From Alcanivorax sp. 24 (GTDB taxonomy: Bacteria; Pseudomonadota; Gammaproteobacteria; Pseudomonadales; Alcanivoracaceae): a stretch of 64,000 nt of DNA. Shown here in pieces: positions 57,624-64,000 of this stretch. The position numbers and the translations under genes are program-made. Numbering within the stretch: the first letter of the stretch is position 1; each line of letters begins with the position of its first letter. Where the stretch lies: NCBI RefSeq assembly GCF_004360225.1, contig NZ_SNUA01000007.1, forward strand, positions 205,494 through 269,493. The letters run 5' to 3'. The notes beneath the pieces are model-generated. The model saw only the letters and a program-made list of their open reading frames with translations. It was not told the DNA's origin and searched no databases.

Positions 57624-58322
57624 ATGCAAAGAGCGGAGCGGTTGATCGTATTGATCGACACTTTGCGCCGACATCGCTGGCCGGTGACCGCCGGCGCTCT
57701 CAGCGAGCAACTCGGGGTATCCACCCGCACCATCTATCGCGACATTCAGAGTCTGATCGCCCTGGGCGCGCCGATCGATGGGGAAGCCGGGGTGGGCTAT
57801 CTGCTGCGCAAAGGGTTTTTCATGCCGCCGTTGATGTTCAGTCCGGTGGAACTGGAGGCGTTGTTGCTTGGGGCACGCTGGGTCGGACAGCAAGGCGATG
57901 AGGAACTGGCTGATGCCGCCAACAGCGCGCTGGACAAGATCGCCACGGCGGTGCCGCCGACGTTGCGTGAAGTGCTGGAGGACACCGGGCTGTGGGCCGG
58001 CCCCTCCAGCGCCCCCCGGCGCGGCGAGCCGCTGTTCGTATTGCGCCGCGCCTTGCGTGAGGAACTGAAGCTGCGGATCGTCTACCGGGATGTGGAGGGG
58101 CGGGAAACCGAGCGTACCGTCTGGCCTTTGACGTTGGCATTTTTCGAAGGCGCCCGGATCCTGGCGGCCTGGTGCGAGTTGCGCGAGGATTTTCGTCACT
58201 TCCGTACTGATCGCATTGCCGAGCTGCGGGTCATGGAGGAAAGCTATCCGGGATCCCGCCGGCTATTGGCGCAGCGTTGGTTGCAGGCGGAGCGCCAGCG
58301 ACGGTCCCGGAAAGAGTCGTAG
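57624..58322 (+). CDS. HTH/WYL-domain (YafY-type) transcriptional regulator
   Basis: A 232-residue protein: an N-terminal DeoR-like helix-turn-helix (about 3-60; VTAGALSEQLGVSTRTIYRDIQ) and a WYL domain (about 135-215). WYL domains sense nucleic acid or nucleotide ligands. It starts 4 bases after the permease stop and is probably in the upp-uraA transcript. Control of pyrimidine salvage is possible but not shown. Confidence 0.88.
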   Translation: MQRAERLIVLIDTLRRHRWPVTAGALSEQLGVSTRTIYRDIQSLIALGAPIDGEAGVGYLLRKGFFMPPLMFSPVELEALLLGARWVGQQGDEELADAANSALDKIATAVPPTLREVLEDTGLWAGPSSAPRRGEPLFVLRRALREELKLRIVYRDVEGRETERTVWPLTLAFFEGARILAAWCELREDFRHFRTDRIAELRVMEESYPGSRRLLAQRWLQAERQRRSRKES

Positions 58323-58416
58323 CGGTCTGGAGGGAAACAGGATTGCTCTCCATCAGGAGCCACGGTTGTCAAACCGTCCGCATACGCGCAACACTCTGGC
58401 CTGTTTGAACCACTCA

Positions 58417-58486
58417 CTCGCCGCTCAAGCAGCTTCCCATCGGGGGATTACGACGCCGCTGTGGGAAGCTGGCTCGCCAGCGAATA
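58417..58486. repeat. REP-like palindrome pair R8 (reversed arrangement)
   Basis: ACTCGCCGCTCAAGCAGCTTCCC and GCCGCTGTGGGAAGCTGGCTC...GCGAAT form a pair with GCGAAT ends outward, as in R6. It lies at the convergent junction between the WYL and SRPBCC genes. Confidence 0.8.
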
Positions 58487-58503
58487 CGGTGTCCGCGCTG
58501 GAA

Positions 58504-59028
58504 TCAATTCATCGATAATTGCTTCCGGTAACAGGCTTCCAACTCAGTGTGCAATGCCCAGAATGACGGCGGTGTGGTCTCGTTCAGTTCCGCCACAAGA
58601 ATAGCCAGATGAGTATGCCAACCCGTCGCCACGCTGGTTTTTTCGCTGTCGCTCAGGCGCTGATGAGTCACTCGCAGACGCACCTGATCGTCCTCGGGGG
58701 TCAGCTCAAAGGTCACTTCCGAGCCGCCTTCTCCCCAGGTGAATGCCAGAAGGCGCGGGGCCTCACAGCGGGTAACGGTGCCTTTCAGCACCGCGCCCTC
58801 GGCGTCGGCGTGGCGTTCAGGGGCGATGTCGCCGGGTTCCGACAGGTCATTATGGTGAAACTCCAGGGTGACCGAGCCGCCGGTGAACAGCCCCATGGGG
58901 CCGGCGGCCAGCCAGCGGGCGCGTTTCCCGGATTCGGTCAGATAGGCCCAGATCCGTTCCACAGGACCGGGCAGCAGCCGTTCCAGTGTCAGGGTATCGG
59001 GCCGGGTCAGCTTGGCGTGATCGTCCAT
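58504..59028 (-). CDS. SRPBCC/AHSA1-domain protein
   Basis: A 174-residue START-like protein of the AHSA1 group, with RLLPGPVERIWAYLTE at the N terminus and a hydrophobic ligand-cavity fold predicted. It probably binds a hydrophobic ligand. ArsR-type regulators paired with AHSA1 proteins are common, and the ArsR gene lies just 39 bases upstream on the same strand, so they form an operon. The ligand is unknown. Confidence 0.88.
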   Translation of the reverse strand: MDDHAKLTRPDTLTLERLLPGPVERIWAYLTESGKRARWLAAGPMGLFTGGSVTLEFHHNDLSEPGDIAPERHADAEGAVLKGTVTRCEAPRLLAFTWGEGGSEVTFELTPEDDQVRLRVTHQRLSDSEKTSVATGWHTHLAILVAELNETTPPSFWALHTELEACYRKQLSMN

Positions 59029-59067
59029 GGTGTTCTCCTTAAAGGCCGTTCTTGGTCGGGTTGAAGA

Positions 59068-59397
59068 TCAATCACTCTGGCGCAGGGCTTGCTCCAGAGC
59101 GTCCAGCCGTTCATTCCAGAACGCCTGATAATGGCGCAGCCAGTCCATGGCCCCGGCCATGGGGTCGGCGTTCAGCCGGCAGACGTGGACGCGCCCCTGC
59201 TTTTCCCGGGTCAGCAATCCCGCCTGTTCCAGCGCCTTGATGTGCTTCGAGGCGCCGGCCAGGCTCATCGAGAAGGGCGCCGCCAGCTCTCCCACCTTGC
59301 GCTCGCCATCCGCGAGCAGTGCCAGCATGGCGCGGCGGGTGGGGTCGGCCAGGGCCTGGAAAACGGCATCAAGGGTATCGGATTTATTGTTAACCAT
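59068..59397 (-). CDS. ArsR-family regulator, probably translated from a leaderless mRNA
   Basis: A 109-residue winged-helix repressor (ALADPTRRAMLALLADGE, then SLAGASKHIKALEQAGLL). No metal-binding cysteine motif ELCVCDL is present, so it is not the arsenic type. The ATG at 59397 is chosen; a promoter-like TTGACA-17-TAAATT lies just before it, so the transcript would begin at or within a base or two of the ATG. A TTG at 59433 is open but overlaps that promoter. It is first in an operon with the SRPBCC gene. Confidence 0.88.
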   Translation of the reverse strand: MVNNKSDTLDAVFQALADPTRRAMLALLADGERKVGELAAPFSMSLAGASKHIKALEQAGLLTREKQGRVHVCRLNADPMAGAMDWLRHYQAFWNERLDALEQALRQSD

Positions 59398-59404
59398 GTG
59401 GTTG

Positions 59405-59433
59405 AATTTAGGGGTGATCTTTTTTATTGTCAA
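59405..59433 (-). promoter_or_regulatory. Promoter of the ArsR-SRPBCC operon with overlapping palindrome
   Basis: On the minus strand TTGACA (59433-59428) and TAAATT (59410-59405) are spaced by exactly 17 bases. An AACC-AAAA-GGTT palindrome at about 59431-59442 overlaps the -35 edge, a good place for autorepression by ArsR. Confidence 0.7.
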
Positions 59434-59441
59434 CCAAAAGG

Positions 59442-60074
59442 TTAATTATTTTCCCGGGAATGTTGGCCGCTAAGGGGCGTATCGCAGATTGCCGGCAGTG
59501 CCTTGAGCTGGCGCATCAGGCCGTCGGCGGTGAGGGCCCCGCGTATTGGCGCTCCGGCTTGCCGCAGCCGTTGCGAGCTCCAGCGATTGCAGGTGCGGCC
59601 GAGCCAGAAGGTGCCCTCGGCATGGAAGAACAGGCTGGCGCCATACAAACCGGGGCCCACCGTCCGCACTGTTCCGTCCGCGTTCCGTCGAAAGTCCGCC
59701 GCCAGTGCCCGGGTCAGTTGGTGCCAGTGATCCGATGATGGGCACAGCGCCGCCAGGTCCTTGTGCGGCAATTGTGACGGATGTCGCTCCAGGGCCACCA
59801 CGTGCAGCACGCTGTCGGTGGGCCAGAACAGCGCTTTTAACAGACGCGGGGCACTGTTGTCGTGTTGATAGAAATCGGTGTCGCCCCAGCCGAACTCGTA
59901 ATAACGGCTGTCTGGCAGATGGTCGCGCAGAAACCGCAGGTCAGGGACGAGTTTGTCGGCGGGTATCACCAGTCCGGTATGCCAACGGTGCCGTACCACC
60001 AGCAAAGGTTCTTCGTGGTCGGCGTGGGCCGGCACAGCGAGGATCAACACTGCAATCGCCAACAACCATTTCAT
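59442..60074 (-). CDS. DUF2459 (TIGR02117-type) secreted protein
   Basis: A 210-residue protein with a signal peptide (about 1-19, cut after PAHA). The conserved VVRHRWHTGLVIPAD and YYEFGWGDTDFYQ segments match DUF2459, a family often next to urease or envelope genes and of unknown function. Its His/Asp motifs hint at an enzyme, possibly cysteine-protease-like, but this is speculation. The ATG at 60074 follows GGGGATGA. Confidence 0.82.
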   Translation of the reverse strand: MKWLLAIAVLILAVPAHADHEEPLLVVRHRWHTGLVIPADKLVPDLRFLRDHLPDSRYYEFGWGDTDFYQHDNSAPRLLKALFWPTDSVLHVVALERHPSQLPHKDLAALCPSSDHWHQLTRALAADFRRNADGTVRTVGPGLYGASLFFHAEGTFWLGRTCNRWSSQRLRQAGAPIRGALTADGLMRQLKALPAICDTPLSGQHSRENN

Positions 60075-60218
60075 CAGTTCATCCCCGTCCGGGGCCGTGG
60101 ACGTGGTGGCGGGTTCCGTTACGGAACGTTCCCATATCAATACTGGAATGCGTCAATCCATGGTAGCATCGCCCCGCTTTGTTTCCGTGCGCGTATCTCT
60201 GATTCAGAAAGGCTTGTC

Positions 60219-61700
60219 ATGTTGAGACCTCTGGACATCTCCCAATATCGATTTCTTCCCGGCGGAGCAGGCCGGATCCTGTTCGCCATCCTGGCTCTGC
60301 TGTTTGCTCCCGGTGCCCTGGCCGCTACTGGCGGCCTTGATCTGACCGGCTCGGTGGCCGGGTTCGTTGCCCTCACCATCTTCGTCCTCGCCTATGCCCT
60401 GGTGATGGCGGAGGAAAAGCTGCACATGCGCAAGTCCAAGCCGGTATTGGTGGCCGCCGGTATTATCTGGGCGTTGATCGGCTGGGTTTACGTCCAGTCC
60501 GGCATGCCCGATGAGGCCGAGCATGCGTTCCGCCACACCCTGCTCGAGTTCACCGAACTGATGCTGTTCCTGCTGGTGGCGATGACCTATATCAACGCCA
60601 TGGACGAGCGCCGGGTGTTTGATGCGTTGCGTGCCTGGATGGTGCGCAAGGGCTTCAGCTACCGGCAGCTGTTCTGGATCACCGGCATCCTGGCCTTTCT
60701 GATCTCGCCGGTGGCCGACAACCTGACCACCGCGCTGTTGATGTGCGCGGTGGTGACCAAGGTGGCGGAAGGGGACAAACCTTTCATCAATGTGGCCTGT
60801 ATCAATATTGTGGTGGCCGCCAACGCCGGTGGCGCCTTCAGTCCGTTCGGCGATATCACCACCCTGATGGTGTGGCAGGCGGGCCTGATTCACTTCACCG
60901 AATTCTTCGAGCTGTTGATCCCGTCGCTGATCAACTATCTGATCCCGGCGGTGGTGATGAGCCTGTTCATCAAAAGCCACAAGCCTGGCGGCGTGAAGGA
61001 AGAGGTCGAGCTCAAGCGCGGCGCCCGCCGTATCATCGCCCTGTTCCTGCTCACCGTGGCCACCGCGGTGGCTTGTCACTCCGTGCTGCATCTGCCGCCG
61101 GTGCTGGGGATGATGACCGGTCTGGGGTATCTGCAGTTCTTCGGTTATTTCTTGCGCCGGACCCTGCCGCGTTCCCTGGAGAAAAAACGCCGCCATTACT
61201 TGCGCCGGGGTGACGAGAAGCGCCTGTCGCAGCTGGGCAGCATCGTGCCATTCGATGTGTTCAACCGGGTGGCGCGGGCCGAGTGGGACACCCTGCTGTT
61301 CTTCTACGGCGTGGTGATGTGCGTGGGCGGCCTGGGTTTCATGGGCTACCTGGGCATGTTGTCCGAAGCACTTTACACCGGCTGGAACGCGACCTGGGCC
61401 AATATTGCCCTGGGTATCATTTCCGCGGTGGTGGATAACATTCCGGTGATGTTCGCGGTGCTGACCATGGAACCGGAAATGTCCCATGGCCACTGGCTGC
61501 TGATCACTCTCACCGCCGGCGTCGGTGGCAGCCTGCTGTCCATCGGTTCCGCCGCCGGGGTGGCGCTGATGGGGCAGGCGCGTGGCCTTTATACTTTCAT
61601 GGGGCACCTGAAGTGGAGCCCGGTGATTGCTCTGGGCTACGCCGCCAGCGTGGTTGCCCACCTGTGGATCAATGCGGAAAGCTTCACCGTTTTCAATTAA
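60219..61700 (+). CDS. nhaD: NhaD-type Na+/H+ antiporter
   Basis: A 493-residue ion-transporter-superfamily protein with about 12 membrane helices. Landmarks are SPVADNLTTALLM, NAGGAFSPFGDITTLMVW and SAVVDNIPVMFAV, the NhaD signatures. It exports Na+ or Li+ at alkaline pH and fits a marine bacterium. The frame is open far upstream (from 59862), but that part is antisense to the DUF2459 gene; ATG 60219 gives the usual length. Confidence 0.93.
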   Translation: MLRPLDISQYRFLPGGAGRILFAILALLFAPGALAATGGLDLTGSVAGFVALTIFVLAYALVMAEEKLHMRKSKPVLVAAGIIWALIGWVYVQSGMPDEAEHAFRHTLLEFTELMLFLLVAMTYINAMDERRVFDALRAWMVRKGFSYRQLFWITGILAFLISPVADNLTTALLMCAVVTKVAEGDKPFINVACINIVVAANAGGAFSPFGDITTLMVWQAGLIHFTEFFELLIPSLINYLIPAVVMSLFIKSHKPGGVKEEVELKRGARRIIALFLLTVATAVACHSVLHLPPVLGMMTGLGYLQFFGYFLRRTLPRSLEKKRRHYLRRGDEKRLSQLGSIVPFDVFNRVARAEWDTLLFFYGVVMCVGGLGFMGYLGMLSEALYTGWNATWANIALGIISAVVDNIPVMFAVLTMEPEMSHGHWLLITLTAGVGGSLLSIGSAAGVALMGQARGLYTFMGHLKWSPVIALGYAASVVAHLWINAESFTVFN

Positions 61701-61723
61701 TTGAAGTCCTTCTCGCCGGAATC

Positions 61724-61751
61724 GCGGCCCTTGTTCCAGACCAAGGGCCGC
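61724..61751 (+). terminator. Perfect 10-bp hairpin after nhaD
   Basis: GCGGCCCTTG pairs with CAAGGGCCGC across an 8-base loop, followed by TCTTCGG. It lies 23 bases after nhaD at the convergent junction with the PepSY operon. The T-run is weak. Confidence 0.65.
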
Positions 61752-61787
61752 TCTTCGGGGGATTCCCACAGCGGCTGCCCGGCATGG

Positions 61788-61982
61788 TCAGCGCCGCTTC
61801 ACCATCGCCCATCCGATCATCACCACCGGCACCGCCAATCCCACCCACGACACCACGTCCAGGACACCGTCTCCCAGCAGCGCCGCGATCAGGCCGATCA
61901 GGCTGGTGAGGGCGATCATTGCTGGCACCGCGAAGATGCGCGCCGGCGTATTATGGCGCCGCTTGGGTGACAGCCGGCTCAT
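61788..61982 (-). CDS. Small two-helix membrane protein
   Basis: A 64-residue protein beginning MSRLSPKRRHNTPARI with two hydrophobic segments (about 17-36 and 40-60) and a basic C terminus. The ATG at 61982 makes an ATGA overlap with the PepSY gene, so it is the last gene of that operon. Small membrane proteins in this position are common in siderophore-uptake operons; the function is unknown. The open frame to 62057 would overlap the PepSY gene and is rejected. Confidence 0.7.
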   Translation of the reverse strand: MSRLSPKRRHNTPARIFAVPAMIALTSLIGLIAALLGDGVLDVVSWVGLAVPVVMIGWAMVKRR

Positions 61983-63121
61983 GAGGCGCCTCCCGTAGGG
62001 GGCGCTTGTGTCTGGCGGTGCGCGGCGCCAGCGACGGGGGAGCGGCGGGCGAGCCATAAGTAAAGGCCGCTGATTAGCACGACGATGGTGATCACGTCGA
62101 GCAGCGCCCAGAGGATTTTCAGCGGCAAACCGCCATAGTCACCGAAATGCAGTGGTCCGGACAGAGCCAGGGTCTTGTTGTACCAGGGCATTTCGCGCAT
62201 GGCCGCGAACGCTCCGGTGCGGGCGTCCACCAGCGCTGGCGTGACGATGTGAGAAGTCAGCGCTGTGTTGCCGTGCAGAAACACCGCGTAATGGTAATCC
62301 GTGGACCAGTCGCCGCCGGGGAAGGCCACGAACTGCAAGGTCATATCCGCAGCCGCCTGCCGAGCCTGGGCCACCGCGTCGTCCAGCGATGCCATTTGTT
62401 CCGGCGTGGGTACGGCGGCGCCCTGGTAGCCGGCGGTGAGGTCGGCCAGGGACTGATTCTTCCAGGTTTCCAGGATCGGATTGGCGAGTGTGTTGACCAC
62501 ACCGGTGAGGCCCACCACGGTGAGCCAGGCCACGGTGACGATACCGAGCAGATTGTGATAGTCCAGCCATTTGAGCCGTTTTGAGCGCTTGGTCCGCAGC
62601 GTGCCGAAGTCCAGCTTGCGCATGAACGGAGCGTAGAGCACCACGCCAGAAACGATGGCGAGCACCAGCAGCAAGCCCATGGCGCCGAGGAACAGCATGC
62701 CGGGCAGGCCGAGGAACATATCGGTGTGCAACTGCAGAATGAAGTCCATGACGCCGCCTTCGTGCCCCGGTACCAACTCGCCGCTGGTGCGATCGAAGGA
62801 AGCGAAGTGCATGTCGCCGGCGGCGGCGTCCGGGGTCGGGCCGGTGGTGACATTGACCACCGGCCGGTCGATGTCGAAGCTCATGAACAGGGGCACTTCG
62901 TCTGGCCGCTGGGCCAGCGCCGCGTCCAGCATCCGGTCCAGGGACAGCATCGGTCCCTCGGGATGGGCCGGTTGCCAGTCATCACTGTCCGTCAGGGCGT
63001 CGATTTCATCATGAAAAATCAACGGCAGGCCGGTGAGGCACAGCATCAGCATGAAGGCGGTGCAAATCAGGCTGGTCCACTTGTGGATGGCGGACCAGAG
63101 CGTCAGGGTTTTCTTTTTCAT
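61979..63121 (-). CDS. PepSY-associated membrane protein, iron-uptake type
   Basis: A 380-residue protein with four membrane helices (about 14-36, 140-165, 195-220 and 340-365) and a large periplasmic PepSY region. HKWTSLICTAFMLMLCLTGLPLIF is the family N-terminal helix; HTDMFLGLPG and LDYHNLLG carry histidines conserved in the group. Such proteins accompany TonB siderophore receptors and may reduce ferric siderophores. The ATG at 63121 is used, 58 bases after the receptor stop. Confidence 0.88.
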   Translation of the reverse strand: MKKKTLTLWSAIHKWTSLICTAFMLMLCLTGLPLIFHDEIDALTDSDDWQPAHPEGPMLSLDRMLDAALAQRPDEVPLFMSFDIDRPVVNVTTGPTPDAAAGDMHFASFDRTSGELVPGHEGGVMDFILQLHTDMFLGLPGMLFLGAMGLLLVLAIVSGVVLYAPFMRKLDFGTLRTKRSKRLKWLDYHNLLGIVTVAWLTVVGLTGVVNTLANPILETWKNQSLADLTAGYQGAAVPTPEQMASLDDAVAQARQAAADMTLQFVAFPGGDWSTDYHYAVFLHGNTALTSHIVTPALVDARTGAFAAMREMPWYNKTLALSGPLHFGDYGGLPLKILWALLDVITIVVLISGLYLWLARRSPVAGAAHRQTQAPPTGGAS

Positions 63122-63179
63122 AACGGGGAACTGCCTGGGCGCCCCGCAGCGGGGCACCTGGGTGTCGGGTCAGGGGAGC

Positions 63180-63873
63180 TTAATAGTTCAAGGTTGCTGA
63201 CACCAGGACGGTGCGAGGCGCTCCGATGGTCAGATAGCCGGCACCTGGAAAACCGCCAGCGGAAGCCCAATAGTCCTCGCCGGTGACGTTCTCCACCCGT
63301 CCGCGCAGGGTCAGGAACATGGAATCATTGAGAGCGATCAGGTAACGGGCGCCCAGATCCAGCCGGGTCCAGGCATCCACTTTCTGGGTGTTGGCTTCGT
63401 CCGCGTACTGCGAGCTGGTGTAGATCACCCGGCCATCCAACGCCAGATCCGGTAGCTGAGGCACCCGATATTCCAGGTTCAGGTTGGCCTGGGTTTCCGG
63501 TGAGCCAATGGCGTCGTTCCCGTCCACATCCGCGTCCAGGAAGCTGACGCCACCGAGCACGGTGAGGTCACGGGTGAGGTTGCCGTAGGCCATCAATTCA
63601 ACGCCGGTGTTTTCCTGGTGGCCGACGATTTTGTAAACATCATCGGAATTCAAGCCTGCTATGGGGGTACGGCTACGGAAAACCGTGAGGCTGCCTCCCA
63701 GCTGTCCTCGGTCAAACTTAACGCCCACTTCACTCTGTTTAGTCTCGAACGGTTCCAGAGCTTCGCCTGCGTTGATTACGGGATCTCCATTGGAAGTCTG
63801 GGCGGGTGCTCTCTTACCTTTGGTCAGTCCTTCTATGTAGCTTGCATACAGCGACACGGATGGTGTGAGCTTA
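63180..63873 (-). pseudogene. TonB-dependent siderophore receptor, 3' part, cut by an insertion sequence
   Basis: The C-terminal 231 or so residues of a TonB siderophore receptor barrel: KLTPSVSLYASYIEGL, then QSEVGVKFD, NTGVELMAYGNLT, and the final strand PRTVLVSATLNY with terminal aromatic residue. Upstream of codon Lys at 63872 the receptor similarity stops and the sequence changes character, with a different base composition and an IS-like end at 63874. The split codon would restore Tyr-Lys, the usual residues. A GTG at 63857 is an open-frame start but not a real one. Confidence 0.75.
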
Positions 63874-64000
63874 TGTAGTAGCCCCCATTTAAACCGGACA
63901 CCTTGGTAGAAGCAAAGGCCTAGGCATAGACCTAGTGCAAAGGAGTGTCCAAGGTGGAGAGAATCGAAGTCATAACCGGAGTACAGCGCCGTCGACGGTA
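63874..64000 (+). mobile_element. Left end of an insertion sequence (partial)
   Basis: The end begins TGTAGTAGCCCCCATTTAAA, followed by CCGGACACC. The transposition gene starts at 63954 and runs out of the window. The AT-richer composition differs from the flanking genes. The family is IS66- or IS3-like; the other end and any target duplication lie outside the window. Confidence 0.6.
63954..64000 (+). CDS. Start of IS66/IS3-type accessory transposition protein (OrfA/TnpA)
   Basis: Only 15 codons are visible, starting with GTG: VERIEVITGVQRRRR. This matches the opening of IS66-family TnpA and related OrfA helix-turn-helix proteins. AGGAG lies 8 bases upstream. The rest is beyond the window, so the call rests on this short signature and the adjacent IS-like end. 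Confidence 0.55.
   Translation, partial: MERIEVITGVQRRRR

Noticed and set aside
1..64000. tRNA, rRNA or phage attachment sites
   Set aside because: No cloverleaf-type sequence, rRNA signature, integrase or attachment repeat was recognised when reading both strands; a covariance-model scan would be decisive.

Overview
The window is high-GC gammaproteobacterial chromosome. Gene content and order point to an Alcanivorax/Alloalcanivorax-type marine bacterium or a close relative. The evidence is the Pseudomonas-like block aroQ-accB-accC...prmA...dusB-fis-purH-purD...retS, the trpEGDC-vfr-speD-coq7 neighbourhood, a RegBA redox system, NhaD, and REP-type intergenic repeats. The genus is inferred; no rRNA or tRNA gene was found to confirm it.

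Layout. 1-8788 (minus): the start of the prkA kinase gene, then the envelope/ribosome/vitamin B6 cluster apaH, apaG, rsmA, pdxA, surA, lptD. 8964-12678 (plus): cell-wall sugar recycling (amgK, murU), rpe, a shortened EamA transporter and an NlpC/P60 lipoprotein. 12946-16334: a HxlR-type regulator divergent from an Old Yellow Enzyme, and an MFS transporter. 16441-23366 (plus): cytochrome bo3 quinol oxidase cyoABCD, a SURF1-type gene and a RegB/RegA redox two-component pair. 23571-27847 (plus): the trp operon, with a promoter and a candidate leader peptide ending Trp-Arg-Trp. 28063-31224: vfr, an OsmC protein, speD, coq7. 31360-42834 (minus): a RetS-type hybrid sensor with a degenerate ATPase, a cNMP-binding/rhodanese protein, a TauE permease, purD, purH, fis, dusB, a zinc-ribbon membrane protein, prmA. 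42991-48988: a membrane methyltransferase-like protein, a small kinase-like protein, accC, accB, aroQ, dsbD. 49380-57619: a DUF2333 protein, cmoA, a fused membrane methyltransferase-like protein, a metal-hydrolase/AraC pair, ppa, upp and a uracil permease. 57624-63873: a WYL regulator, ArsR plus SRPBCC, a DUF2459 protein, nhaD, and a PepSY/TonB iron-uptake operon. The TonB receptor appears cut by an insertion sequence at the right edge.

The most unusual signal lies between the genes. There are eight paired REP-like palindromes, three copies of a 120-145 bp MITE-like element, and inverted arms built from degenerate 7-bp repeats (AGTTGAC type and GCGTGTT type). These arms bracket a REP pair, a MITE, a terminator or a short loop. 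All ten convergent gene junctions in the window carry one of these structures or a perfect 10-bp GC hairpin. Three AGTTGAC-type elements have nearly the same total length (201-210 bp) although their cores differ. This looks like an organised, undescribed family of composite intergenic elements, possibly acting as bidirectional terminators or insulators.
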